A DNA stretch of 64,000 nt from Balneolaceae bacterium UBA3186 (GTDB lineage Bacteria; Bacteroidota; Rhodothermia; Balneolales; Balneolaceae), in contig DEXK01000019.1 in NCBI GenBank assembly GCA_002364085.1, forward strand, positions 1 to 64,000. The letters run 5' to 3'. Shown piece after piece: positions 40,525 through 49,289 of this stretch (the first letter of the stretch is position 1; each line of letters starts with the position of its first letter). Below the pieces are notes generated by a model, which worked only from the letters and a program-made list of their open reading frames with translations, did no database searches and was not told the origin of the DNA. The translations under genes and the position numbers were made by a program.

Positions 40525-41271
40525 TTAAAGGCTGCGATTATAATCAATCACTTTTTTATAAGCTTCCAGAACAGCGTCTGCATCTTCACCATCCATAACA
40601 TTTGAGACTTCTTTAGCAGACTTCATCGCATTATTTGGGGCAAACGACTTCCCAACGATCTCTAATCCGGGTCTATCTCCTCCTGTATCTCCGATAAATG
40701 CTACTTCCTCTAATCCTAATCCAAGAAGTTGGCATAAAAATTTAATACCCTCTCCTTTGTTTGTGCTTTTTGAGATTACATTTATAGAAACATCAGTATA
40801 GTGCACTTCAAAATTTGGATAATTTTCACCCACATACTCATTAATTTCGGGGTACATCTCATGAATCACTTTCGGATCCTGATTAATAATTCCTGAGTCA
40901 GTAAACTTTGCAAATTCTGGAATTGTATTGGGGTACTTTTCAATGAAATTCTTACGAAGATGATATTTTAATTCTCCTAATTCACGTTCTCTTTCTTTAT
41001 CAAAAGTTGGATGCCAATGGAGTTTATTTTCAGCCATATCATACACTCCACCACCACTTTCAAATAAAAAAGGCTTGTACATTCCCATCCATTGATATAC
41101 CGCTTCTGCATAAGGCATAGGCCGACCTGTACAAATAGTTAGCGGAGGAATGGTTGTATCAGTTTTGCTCCGCTCGTTTAACTCTTTAAGCTCAGAAATA
41201 ACTTTCCATTTGGGCGGAATAAATGGCATACTTATACATCCGTCCAAGTCCGTAATAAAAAGTTTGATCAT
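40525..41271 (-). CDS. HAD-superfamily hydrolase, IIB type
   Basis: This 248-aa protein starts with the HAD motif I ITDLDGCIS, with a nucleophilic Asp and an acid/base Asp. Motif II is in TICTGRP, the lysine loop near STNKGEGIKFL, and motif IV GDTGGDRPGLEI. A C2-type cap lies between residues 85 and 165. HAD-IIB members are phosphatases for sugar phosphates or phosphoglycolate. The substrate is not clear. It begins directly after the VWA gene's stop codon, so the two are co-transcribed, and it ends close to the convergent DUF4175 gene. Confidence 0.85.
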   Translation of the reverse strand: MIKLFITDLDGCISMPFIPPKWKVISELKELNERSKTDTTIPPLTICTGRPMPYAEAVYQWMGMYKPFLFESGGGVYDMAENKLHWHPTFDKERERELGELKYHLRKNFIEKYPNTIPEFAKFTDSGIINQDPKVIHEMYPEINEYVGENYPNFEVHYTDVSINVISKSTNKGEGIKFLCQLLGLGLEEVAFIGDTGGDRPGLEIVGKSFAPNNAMKSAKEVSNVMDGEDADAVLEAYKKVIDYNRSL

Positions 41272-42291
41272 CTATTTTTCTTTTCGATAAGTTGGAATAA
41301 GATAGGCAAATGTAAAACAGAACAGAGCCAACGCTCCCATCCATTGATATTGATTTTTATAATCAGCGTATTCCTGGCTTGAAAATTCTCCTTTTTCCAA
41401 TTCGTCAACTCTGGCAAGAAACGCATCGATTCCGTCATTTCCCCTTTCTATGGCATAATAAGTACCATTCCCTTTATTTGCTATTTGCCTTAGCTCATCA
41501 CTCTGTAACGAAGTGGTTACAACTTTGCCGGTTCTGTCTCTTTTATAGCCAATCAAAGTTGTAGAATTTTCTTCATAAATAGGAATGGTTGTTCCTGCAT
41601 CCGTTCCTATTCCTAATGTATAAACATATATATTTTTATCTACCAGATTTTGAAGTGATTCCTGATAAGATTGCCCGTGGTCCTCTCCATCTGAAATTAT
41701 TAAAAGTACTTTAGCTGCTTCTGTTTCATTTTCTTCCAGCGATTCAAACGCCGTTAGAGCTGTTTCCATTGCAGCTTTGAAATCTGTAGCCGAGCTTGGC
41801 ATTTGATCGGTATCCGCGATGTCCAAAAATAGCTTTAGAGCTGAATAGTCTAGCGTCATTGGACTCTGAAGGTAGGCTTCTCCAGTAAATACGATAAGTC
41901 CAACACGGTCACCTCTTAATCGCTCTATTAATCGGTTAATTTCAAACTTTGCTTTTTCTAATCTGCTTGGTCGTACATCTTCTGCATTCATACTCGCTGA
42001 AAGATCCAGTGCAATCAGCATATCTACACCCTGACGTTTTACCTCTCGAACTTCTGTGCCGATTTTAGGTCCCGCAAAAGCAAGTAATAAAAAGGATAAT
42101 CCGATTATCACAAATACCGTTCTGATAACATCTCCGGGTTTCCAGAACCCTTTTCTTAGCTTTAAAAACAATTCTTCATTAAAGAAGAGAGTTCTTCTTT
42201 TCTTTAATGACTTAGTTCTAAACCAGACTCCTACTACCAACACCGGAATGAAGATCAAAAGCCACAATAAAATTGGATATTCCCAAATCAT
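41272..42291 (-). CDS. BatA-like von Willebrand factor A membrane protein
   Basis: This 339-aa protein has an N-terminal membrane helix (PILLWLLIFIPVLVVGVWF), a second at about residues 60-80 (VFVIIGLSFLLLAFAGP) and one at the C-terminus. Between lies a VWA domain with a complete MIDAS metal site: DLSASM (DxSxS), a Thr in DSAL/SPMTLD, and an Asp in ISDGED. BatA/BatB proteins of Bacteroidota take part in aerotolerance and envelope stress, usually with a MoxR ATPase. No MoxR is in the window. The HAD gene follows with no gap. Confidence 0.85.
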   Translation of the reverse strand: MIWEYPILLWLLIFIPVLVVGVWFRTKSLKKRRTLFFNEELFLKLRKGFWKPGDVIRTVFVIIGLSFLLLAFAGPKIGTEVREVKRQGVDMLIALDLSASMNAEDVRPSRLEKAKFEINRLIERLRGDRVGLIVFTGEAYLQSPMTLDYSALKLFLDIADTDQMPSSATDFKAAMETALTAFESLEENETEAAKVLLIISDGEDHGQSYQESLQNLVDKNIYVYTLGIGTDAGTTIPIYEENSTTLIGYKRDRTGKVVTTSLQSDELRQIANKGNGTYYAIERGNDGIDAFLARVDELEKGEFSSQEYADYKNQYQWMGALALFCFTFAYLIPTYRKEK

Positions 42292-42298
42292 GAATACA

Positions 42299-42759
42299 AG
42301 TTAAGAGTTTTAAGTGCTTAATTTTAAGTTTTTTTTGTAAGGATTTGTTATTGAATCTGTCTTATTAGTAATCAACAAAAAATAAATAATTATGAATAAC
42401 AAAGGCCCAGTTTACAAAAAAAGCTTTGAGTTCTCCCTTCTTATCATAACTCTGTACAAAGCAATGATAGCAAAAAATGAATTTGTAATATCAAAACAAA
42501 TATTACGGTCAGGAACAAGCATAGGTGCAAATGTAAACGAGGCTTCTGCTGCTGAATCCAAAAAAGACTTTCTTCATAAAATGGCCATTTCTTCAAAAGA
42601 AGCTCGGGAAACTTTATATTGGTTGCACCTACTTGAAGAAAGTGAATTGATTGATATTAAGCTATATGATGAGATTCAAAAGTGTAAAGAATTGGTAAGA
42701 ATTTTAACCTCTATCGTTAAGACAACTAAATTAAAAATGAACACTTAAAACTCTTAACT
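42299..42759 (+). mobile_element. IVS-type cassette with 18-bp perfect inverted ends
   Basis: AGTTAAGAGTTTTAAGTG (42299-42316) and CACTTAAAACTCTTAACT (42742-42759) are exact reverse complements. They bound one gene, the four-helix bundle protein, whose stop codon lies inside the right arm. The layout is that of 23S rRNA intervening sequences, here in an intergenic position. No clear target-site duplication was seen. Confidence 0.75.
42392..42748 (+). CDS. Four-helix bundle protein, 23S rRNA intervening-sequence type
   Basis: This 118-aa protein has the S23/IVS four-helix pattern: KSFEFSLLIITLYKAMI, KQILRSGTSIGANVNEA with the conserved RSxTSIGANxxEA, KKDFLHKMAISSKEARETLYWLHLL, and a C-terminal ELVRILTSIVKTTK. 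Such proteins are encoded in introns-like sequences of 23S rRNA and in free-standing intergenic cassettes; the function is unknown. The gene is bounded by perfect inverted repeats, which mark it as a cassette. It is divergent from the VWA gene and convergent to the glycerate kinase gene. Confidence 0.9.
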   Translation: MNNKGPVYKKSFEFSLLIITLYKAMIAKNEFVISKQILRSGTSIGANVNEASAAESKKDFLHKMAISSKEARETLYWLHLLEESELIDIKLYDEIQKCKELVRILTSIVKTTKLKMNT

Positions 42760-42766
42760 CAACATT

Positions 42767-44047
42767 TTAGTCAATAAGAACTACTTGCAAATCCATTAAA
42801 TTTATCCCTGTCGAACCCGTTTTTATATGTGTCTCCATTTGTTTATGAAATTCATAAGAATCGTTATCTGATAGAAATTGTTCGGGCTCTATTTCCCTTT
42901 TCCGAGCACCCAATGTTGTATTTGAATTAACTATTGCTCCAGCTACATCTGTTGGTCCATCTATTCCATCCGTATCCATACTTAATAATGATATTGAATG
43001 CTGCCCTTCAAATGACAAAGCAGCCATTAAGGCTAGTTCCTGATTTCGTCCACCTTTTCCACTACCTCTAACTTTAACACTGCTCTCTCCTTGGTATAAT
43101 AGAGCTGCTGGTATATTTATATCATCATTTCCACTCAATATTGATATTGCTTTACCACAAATTTCTTTGGCTACCTTTTGAACTGAGCCTGAATACGATT
43201 CTTCTTTTACCCAAGTTTGATATCCTTCTTTTTCCAAAAATCCTGTTATTCTTTTTTTCAGGTTTATAGAACCTGATAGGAGTTCCACTCTGTGGTTTTT
43301 AGAATTAAACTCATTCGGTTTAGGGTTTTCCGGGATATAACCTTCCATTCCTCCAATTAAATGTTCCTGAATTGAAATAGGAACTCTATCCCAAATCCTC
43401 AAGTTCTTCAGAATTTGAACGGCTTCAATAAAAGTTGATGGATCCGGAACTGTTGGTCCACTACCAATAGTACTAATATCGTCTCCTGGAACGTCCGATT
43501 CTATTATCGAAATTAAGTTGATGTGCTCCAGCTCTTCACCAAGTTTTCCTCCTTTTAATTCACATACATGTTTTCTTATGATATTTATTTCATGGATGGA
43601 AGCTCCTGATCTCAAAAGAAGATTATAAAGCTGTTGTATTTCTTCTATCTCAATCCCAAAAGGTGGAATAGTCAACAATGATGAAGTCCCACCTGAAATA
43701 CAAAAAATTAAAGTGCCCCCCGATGGGATATTACTTACAAAATCTAATACCTCATAGGAAGCGGCAACGGAATTTGAATCAGGTAACGGATGGCTTCCAC
43801 AAAAAACCTGAATTTTATTGGAAACAAAATCTTGATGATCAGAAATTACAATTCCATCATGTATCTGGCCGTCATATTGTTTCATTATTTGAGAAGCCAT
43901 TTGAACTGAACCTTTACCAACGGCAACCAGCCAAATCTTTTTTTTATCTCTTAATGATAAGTTCAACTCGGTAGAATTCAAGTCATCCTTCAAAAATTGA
44001 GGAATAATTTCAAGTAGCTTTTGTTGAGTTTCAAACTTAGCTTTCAT
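42767..44047 (-). CDS. Glycerate 2-kinase (DUF4147/MOFRL family)
   Basis: This 426-aa protein matches the GckA/MOFRL glycerate kinases. The N-terminal DUF4147 domain has WLVAVGKGSVQMA, SGSHPLPD read as CGSHPLPD, LIFCISGGTSSLL, and SDVPGDDISTIGSGPTVPDPST. The C-terminal MOFRL domain has the GGRNQELALMAAL stretch and SMDTDGIDGPTDVAGAIV. It phosphorylates glycerate at C2. It overlaps by 11 bp the exosortase-companion gene upstream, which ties a sugar-acid kinase to a protein-sorting operon without a clear reason. Confidence 0.88.
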   Translation of the reverse strand: MKAKFETQQKLLEIIPQFLKDDLNSTELNLSLRDKKKIWLVAVGKGSVQMASQIMKQYDGQIHDGIVISDHQDFVSNKIQVFCGSHPLPDSNSVAASYEVLDFVSNIPSGGTLIFCISGGTSSLLTIPPFGIEIEEIQQLYNLLLRSGASIHEINIIRKHVCELKGGKLGEELEHINLISIIESDVPGDDISTIGSGPTVPDPSTFIEAVQILKNLRIWDRVPISIQEHLIGGMEGYIPENPKPNEFNSKNHRVELLSGSINLKKRITGFLEKEGYQTWVKEESYSGSVQKVAKEICGKAISILSGNDDINIPAALLYQGESSVKVRGSGKGGRNQELALMAALSFEGQHSISLLSMDTDGIDGPTDVAGAIVNSNTTLGARKREIEPEQFLSDNDSYEFHKQMETHIKTGSTGINLMDLQVVLID

Positions 44048-44519
44048 TAATAAGCTTCACTTTAATAGTTTTCTTTTCTATAAAGGCAAGAACTACCATA
44101 AAAAGAGAAGACAACGGAAGAAAATAGACACTAGCCATATCCGAGATCCTTAGAAACGATATATTGCCCTTTACGCCATATAGAAAAGAAAGAACAATTA
44201 TTAGCCCAAAAATTAATTGAACCCCTATTTCTATATAGTAGAATTTTTTTGTTGCTGAAATAAGAATAAGTCCAATTATCCCAATAAAAAAATTCATTCC
44301 GAATGGAATTCTGGCTTTATATTTTTGTGGAGAACCAACAGCATAAACTGTCACGCCTCTGGCTCCTTGTTCATATATTTTTATTTCTTCAGAGATGGTT
44401 TCAGTCAATTTAGATTTTACTTCTTCCATTGAAATTTCTCTAAATGGGATGACTGCCTTAAAGTAAATCAAAACAAAAACAACCAAGCTTAACAACTTAA
44501 ATGCTGTCTTTTTATTCAT
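44037..44519 (-). CDS. Exosortase-associated membrane protein (XrtX-companion-like)
   Basis: This 160-aa protein has an N-terminal helix (AFKLLSLVVFVLIYFKAVIPF), an extracytoplasmic segment of about 70 residues with EQGARGVTVYAVG, and three C-terminal helices (FFIGIIGLILISAT, IGVQLIFGLIIVLSFLYG, YFLPLSSLFMVVLAFIE). I start at ATG 44519, which overlaps the exosortase stop by 8 bp; a start at 44567 lies deep inside that gene. The position directly behind the exosortase matches the XrtX-associated membrane proteins. Function unknown. Confidence 0.7.
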   Translation of the reverse strand: MNKKTAFKLLSLVVFVLIYFKAVIPFREISMEEVKSKLTETISEEIKIYEQGARGVTVYAVGSPQKYKARIPFGMNFFIGIIGLILISATKKFYYIEIGVQLIFGLIIVLSFLYGVKGNISFLRISDMASVYFLPLSSLFMVVLAFIEKKTIKVKLINES

Positions 44520-45015
44520 TGCTAAAAGTGCTATTTGAATAGTTAACCCATAACATCCAAAGACCAAATATTATAAAGTAAAATATCGCAGTGGTAGTAT
44601 AGTCATGAAAAAAATCAAAGATCTCAGGATTTGTTTCTTGAGTAATTACCAATGCAATTATCCGAGCTACATTAGAGAGGTAGATCAAACAAATACCTAA
44701 AATTGAGAAACTGATCTTCTTATAAACTTCACCCGGATAAGCAATTATAAAACCAAAGAATAAGCCCATAGCGGCAATACCATTGCAGCCATCTACAATT
44801 TCTACTCCCGGATTTCCAAAAATTCCGATTACTCTGCTATATGAGAAAATTTCAAACCCAAACCATTCTAAAACTCCTTTACTCACACTGATTACGTTTA
44901 GGGAGATAAACTCATCCAAACTACCTTCCGGTAATAGCCAAAGTTCATAAATTACATACCATATTAAAAAAAAGCCTACAGCTTTAAGTATGAATTTTGT
45001 TAGCGGTGATTTCAT
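44512..45015 (-). CDS. Exosortase family protein (XrtX/XrtF-like)
   Basis: This 167-aa polytopic protein has the three exosortase catalytic residues: Cys in VDGCNGIAAMGLFFGF, Arg in LSNVARIIAL, and His in FDFFHDYTTTAIFY. Exosortases are predicted transpeptidases that cut C-terminal sorting signals and attach proteins to surface polysaccharide or the envelope. The short length and the companion gene suggest the XrtX type of Bacteroidota. It is divergent from an SLBB export protein across 86 bp, placing it at the edge of the polysaccharide locus. No protein with an evident sorting signal was found in this window. Confidence 0.85.
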   Translation of the reverse strand: MKSPLTKFILKAVGFFLIWYVIYELWLLPEGSLDEFISLNVISVSKGVLEWFGFEIFSYSRVIGIFGNPGVEIVDGCNGIAAMGLFFGFIIAYPGEVYKKISFSILGICLIYLSNVARIIALVITQETNPEIFDFFHDYTTTAIFYFIIFGLWMLWVNYSNSTFSNE

Positions 45016-45101
45016 TTTATAACATTTGAGCTTTAAGATTTAAATTTGCGCATATTTTGATGTATTTTTTAGTTCTCAAGAAAATTTAATATATCTATTC
45101 A

Positions 45102-47465
45102 ATGTCAAGAAAGATAACTCTATTATTATTTTTAGCACTTATAAGCTTAAATATACTTGCTCAAAGTATAAGCAGTATTGATTTCGAAAACTTAAAGTCT
45201 GACGAACTTTCTGATGCTCAAATCACACAAATTTATAGACAAGCTCAAGAACAAGGTCTTTCAATAGACGAGTTAAGTTCATTGGCTATTGCTAGAGGAA
45301 TGTCCCCAACTGAAGTTGCAAAATTGAGGTCTCGCTTTAATAGTATTCCTGATAATAAAAACTCATCCATCGCTGAAATTACAGCTACCCAGAATAGGTT
45401 AAGAACGAATGAAGACGATACTAAAATCTCTAAGGTAAACACAGTATCTGTATCTGATACCGAAAAAAAAATCTTCGGCTCTGATCTTTTTACAAGTAAA
45501 AATCTTTCTTTCGAACCCTCTCAGAATGTACCTACACCAAAAAATTATGTCTTGGGAGCTGGAGATCAAGTCATAATTGATGTCTATGGAGCTGCTGAAG
45601 ATAACTATATATTAACTGTCTCTCCCGAAGGTTCTATTCAGATACGTAATATAGGTCCTATTCCATTAAGTGGTTTGACAATAGAAGAAGCTTCGATTAG
45701 AATTAAAACCCGACTATCCTCAATATATTCAGGTTTAAAAGGAAACAATCCCGATACATTTGTTCAAGTTACTCTTGGTTCAATACGCTCCATTAAAGTG
45801 CATATAATAGGGGAAGTTAAACTCCCCGGAACTTTTAATGTGTCATCACTTTCTACAGTTTTTAATGCTTTGTATGTCGCCGGAGGCCCCTCTAAAAATG
45901 GGACGTATAGAGCCATAAAAGTTATCCGAAGCAATAATGTGATTACTGAGATCGACCTTTATGACTTCTTAGTAAATGGAACAACACAAAATAATGTTGT
46001 ACTTCAGGACCAAGATATTGTTAAAATAGATCTTTACCTGAACCGAGTTTCAGTAAACGGTGAAACTAAAAGAGTTGGTCTTTTTGAAACAAAGCCGGGC
46101 GAAACTTTCTCTGATTTACTAACATATGCAGGTGGCTTTAATCAACAAGCTTATACAAAAAAGATAAAGATTCGAAGGAATACAGATTCCCAGAAAAGTA
46201 TTGTAGAGATTGATTTCCCAGAAGAAAGTGGAACTATTTTAAAAAGTGGTGATGAAATAAGTATTGGAAAAATACTCGATCGTTATGATAACAGGGTAGA
46301 AATTCAAGGAGCAGTATATAGGGAAGGTGAATATCAATTGGAAGAAAACCCAACTCTATTAACTTTATTAGAAAATGTAGACGGATTATTAGGTGATGCT
46401 TATTTGAACAGAGCTATTATTTACAGAACCAATCCGAATTATACGGTAAGAGCTATTCCCGTAAACCTTAATGAAATTTTTGAAGATCCAGAAAATAAAG
46501 ATATCAAGTTAGTAAAAGATGATATAATCAGGATATCTTCGATATTTGACTTAAGACAAGAACAAACTATTAACATCTCCGGAGAAGTGATAAAAGGCGG
46601 TACTTTTCCTTTTGTTGAAGATATGACTCTAAAAGATCTTATTTTTCAGGCTAAAGGTTTCACAGACGCTGCAGCAAATTATAATATCGAAATAGCAAGA
46701 CGTATACTTGATGATGGATCAGGAGAAGTAAGAAATGAGCTTGCCGAAATATTTCAAATCAATGTTCGGGAGGGTTTAATACTAAGTGTGTCCAATCCTG
46801 AATTTAGACTGCGACCACATGATCAGGTTTTTGTTCGTAGTTCACCTACCTATGAATCTCAAAAAAATGTATCTGTAAAAGGACAGGTAGTTTATCCGGG
46901 CACTTATACTTTGAAAAACAGAGGCTACAGAATTTCTGACCTTGTAAAATCAAGTGGAGGGACTACTGAATTTGCCTATCCAAAAGGCGCTCAGCTTAAC
47001 AGACCAAGTATAAATGACAGCACCAGCATTGTGGCAATTGAGCTCGAAAAAATTCTTCGTTCTCCCGGCTCTGATATAGATCTATTGCTCCAACCAGGTG
47101 ATGTTTTGAACATCCCGAAAAAACTGGAAACCGTTCTTGTTGACGGGCATGTTTTTGCACCTTCCAACATTAGATTCAATGAATCAAAATCCTTTAAAGA
47201 CTATATAAACTCTGCAGGTGGTGCTACCGATTCTGCAAATACTAAGAAGTCTTATATAAAATATGCAAATGGAGAAGTAGACAGAGTAAAAAGGTTTCTT
47301 TTTTTCCGAAATTATCCAAATGTTGAGCCTGGGTCCAAGATCATTGTTCCCAGAAAACCGATAGAGTCAAAAATTTCGACCAGTGAAAGGATAGCAATTC
47401 TCTCAACAATAGTTTCTATGGCTGCTATTGTGACAAGTACTATTTTTCAGATAAGAAGTAATTAA
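45102..47465 (+). CDS. Polysaccharide export protein with SLBB domains (Wza-like)
   Basis: This 787-aa protein has a signal peptide (residues 1-20, ending LNILAQS). The polysaccharide biosynthesis/export domain is near residue 145 (NYVLGAGDQVIIDVYGA), and several SLBB domains follow (IHIIGEVKLPGTF read as VHIIGEVKLPGTFN; VEIQGAVYREGEYQ; NISGEVIKGGTFPF; VSVKGQVVYPGTYT). A C-terminal membrane helix (IAILSTIVSMAAIVTSTIF) ends it. It should form the outer membrane or periplasmic channel that exports the polysaccharide made by the minus-strand operon. It is convergent to that operon, not part of it. Confidence 0.88.
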   Translation: MSRKITLLLFLALISLNILAQSISSIDFENLKSDELSDAQITQIYRQAQEQGLSIDELSSLAIARGMSPTEVAKLRSRFNSIPDNKNSSIAEITATQNRLRTNEDDTKISKVNTVSVSDTEKKIFGSDLFTSKNLSFEPSQNVPTPKNYVLGAGDQVIIDVYGAAEDNYILTVSPEGSIQIRNIGPIPLSGLTIEEASIRIKTRLSSIYSGLKGNNPDTFVQVTLGSIRSIKVHIIGEVKLPGTFNVSSLSTVFNALYVAGGPSKNGTYRAIKVIRSNNVITEIDLYDFLVNGTTQNNVVLQDQDIVKIDLYLNRVSVNGETKRVGLFETKPGETFSDLLTYAGGFNQQAYTKKIKIRRNTDSQKSIVEIDFPEESGTILKSGDEISIGKILDRYDNRVEIQGAVYREGEYQLEENPTLLTLLENVDGLLGDAYLNRAIIYRTNPNYTVRAIPVNLNEIFEDPENKDIKLVKDDIIRISSIFDLRQEQTINISGEVIKGGTFPFVEDMTLKDLIFQAKGFTDAAANYNIEIARRILDDGSGEVRNELAEIFQINVREGLILSVSNPEFRLRPHDQVFVRSSPTYESQKNVSVKGQVVYPGTYTLKNRGYRISDLVKSSGGTTEFAYPKGAQLNRPSINDSTSIVAIELEKILRSPGSDIDLLLQPGDVLNIPKKLETVLVDGHVFAPSNIRFNESKSFKDYINSAGGATDSANTKKSYIKYANGEVDRVKRFLFFRNYPNVEPGSKIIVPRKPIESKISTSERIAILSTIVSMAAIVTSTIFQIRSN

Positions 47466-47468
47466 ATA

Positions 47469-48701
47469 TTAAGATTCGTTTTCTAGAAATTCTTTTATTG
47501 TGCTTACTATCTTTTTTATTTCACCTTTAGTCAGTTCAGGAAAAATAGGTAGTGAGAGTGCTTGTTTTGAAGCACAAACTGCTTTTGAGCAATCTTTTGC
47601 TTCGTAATTCAAATCTGAAAAGCATTCCTGAACATGCAAAGGAACAGGATAATATATGGAGTTCCCTATATTTTTTGAACTTAAATACTTTGCTAACCCA
47701 TCTCTATTCTTAATTCGGATCGTATACTGATGATAAATATGTTTTCCACTACTTTTAGGAGAGCCGCCTTCCTCAACAGGCAAAACAATTTTTCCATTTT
47801 CCAACGAACTGCCTGAACTTAAACAGCTGTCATCACATCCTGAATATGCTACAGAAATGCCTGCTTTTTCAAACTCTGAATTATACAATTCGGCTATTTC
47901 TCTTCTTTTATCAGACCAGTTATCAAGATGCTTTAGCTTGACTTGCAATATGGCTGCCTGAATCGTGTCGAGCCTGCTGTTTATTCCTACATATTTATGG
48001 TGGTATTTTGGTCTAGCTCCGTGTAGTCTTAATACATCAACCTTTTCTGCAAGTTCAGGATCCTTTACTGTTATTAATCCGGCATCTCCATATGCGCCAA
48101 GATTTTTACTGGGGAAAAAACTAAAACAACCAAAATCCCCTATAGTCCCTGCATTTTTATTTCGATAAACAGCCCCAATTGATTGAGCTGCATCTTCGAT
48201 TACTACAAGATTGAATTCTTTAGCAATGTCCATAATAGGGTCCATATCAGCCATCTGTCCATATAAATGTACCGGAATAATTGCTTTAATCTTTTCAATG
48301 GGAGCCTTGACCTTTTTAGACAGCTCATCTTTTCCTTCCAGAAAAGCTCTTATTTTATCAGGATCGATATTAAAACTATTAAATTCAATATCAATAAAGA
48401 TAGGTATTGCCCCTAAGCGTGAAATAGCACCAGCTGTAGCAAAAAACGTGAAGGGAGAAGTAATGACATAATCACCCGGCTGGATATCAATAGCCATTAA
48501 TGCTAATAATAAAGCATCTGAACCGGATGCGCATCCGAACGCATGATTTGAACCTATATATGAGTTTACTTCATCTTCAAAATCCTTTACTTGACTTCCC
48601 ATAATGAAGTTTTGAGATTCCAATACCGAAAAAATCGCTTCTTTTAGTTCTTCTTCTAAGGCATTATGCTGTACTGATAGGTCTAATAATGGAATATTCA
48701 T
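47469..48701 (-). CDS. DegT/DnrJ/EryC1 aminotransferase (WbpE-like), set 1
   Basis: This 410-aa PLP enzyme has the family lysine in FFPSKNLGAYGDAG (near residue 200), a substrate-binding PVHLYGQMADMD, and EDAAQSIGAVYRNK. It should transaminate a 3-keto sugar, as WbpE/WlbC do on UDP-GlcNAc(3-keto)A. It is the last gene of the operon as seen, and directly behind the WbpB/WbpD pair (set 1). A Ser/Gly-rich insertion near residue 295 (CDDSCLSSGSSLENGK), absent from the second copy at 60688, is unusual. Confidence 0.9.
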   Translation of the reverse strand: MNIPLLDLSVQHNALEEELKEAIFSVLESQNFIMGSQVKDFEDEVNSYIGSNHAFGCASGSDALLLALMAIDIQPGDYVITSPFTFFATAGAISRLGAIPIFIDIEFNSFNIDPDKIRAFLEGKDELSKKVKAPIEKIKAIIPVHLYGQMADMDPIMDIAKEFNLVVIEDAAQSIGAVYRNKNAGTIGDFGCFSFFPSKNLGAYGDAGLITVKDPELAEKVDVLRLHGARPKYHHKYVGINSRLDTIQAAILQVKLKHLDNWSDKRREIAELYNSEFEKAGISVAYSGCDDSCLSSGSSLENGKIVLPVEEGGSPKSSGKHIYHQYTIRIKNRDGLAKYLSSKNIGNSIYYPVPLHVQECFSDLNYEAKDCSKAVCASKQALSLPIFPELTKGEIKKIVSTIKEFLENES

Positions 48702-49289
48702 TTAATTCTGATCCTGTGTTACTAAATAAACGGTATTATTTTCAAGTTTATACAACTCGTTAGTTTCTGAGCATCTTGCGTAATTATCTTCAAATACTAA
48801 TCTTATCCCAGCCTTTGAAACCCAACCAATTTGTTTGCCTGGATTTCCAACTACTAATGCAAATGCAGGTACCGGTTTTGTAATTACGCTGCCAGCTCCA
48901 ATAAATGCAAACTCACCAATTTCATTTCCACATACTACTGTGGCATTAGCTCCAATGGAAGCTCCTTTTCTTATGAAGGTTTTTTTGTACTCGTTTTTTC
49001 TTTGTACATGACTTCTTGGATTAATTACATTTGTAAAAACCATGGAAGGTCCACAAAAAACATCATCTTCGAGAATTACCTCATCATAAATAGAAACATT
49101 ATTTTGAACTCTAACATTTTTACCTAAAACCGCTTTACTTCCAACAAATACATTTTGTCCAAGAACACAATTTTCACCTATTATTGCATTATTCATTACA
49201 TGGACCCAATGCCATATCTTTGTTCCGCTTCCTATATTGGCATCTTTACCAACTATAGCTGTTTCATGTTCAAAGTAATCATTACTCAT
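48702..49289 (-). CDS. Sugar N-acetyltransferase (WbpD/WlbB-like), set 1
   Basis: This 195-aa protein is a left-handed beta-helix acyltransferase with hexapeptide repeats: IGSGTKIWHWVHVMNNAIIG, VLGQNVFVGSKAVLG, ASIGANATVVCGNEIGEFAFIGAGSVI. It should acetylate the 3-amino group of UDP-GlcNAc3NA, as WbpD/WlbB do. Overlaps the WbpB gene by 4 bp and abuts the aminotransferase. The length is typical of the family. Confidence 0.88.
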   Translation of the reverse strand: MSNDYFEHETAIVGKDANIGSGTKIWHWVHVMNNAIIGENCVLGQNVFVGSKAVLGKNVRVQNNVSIYDEVILEDDVFCGPSMVFTNVINPRSHVQRKNEYKKTFIRKGASIGANATVVCGNEIGEFAFIGAGSVITKPVPAFALVVGNPGKQIGWVSKAGIRLVFEDNYARCSETNELYKLENNTVYLVTQDQN

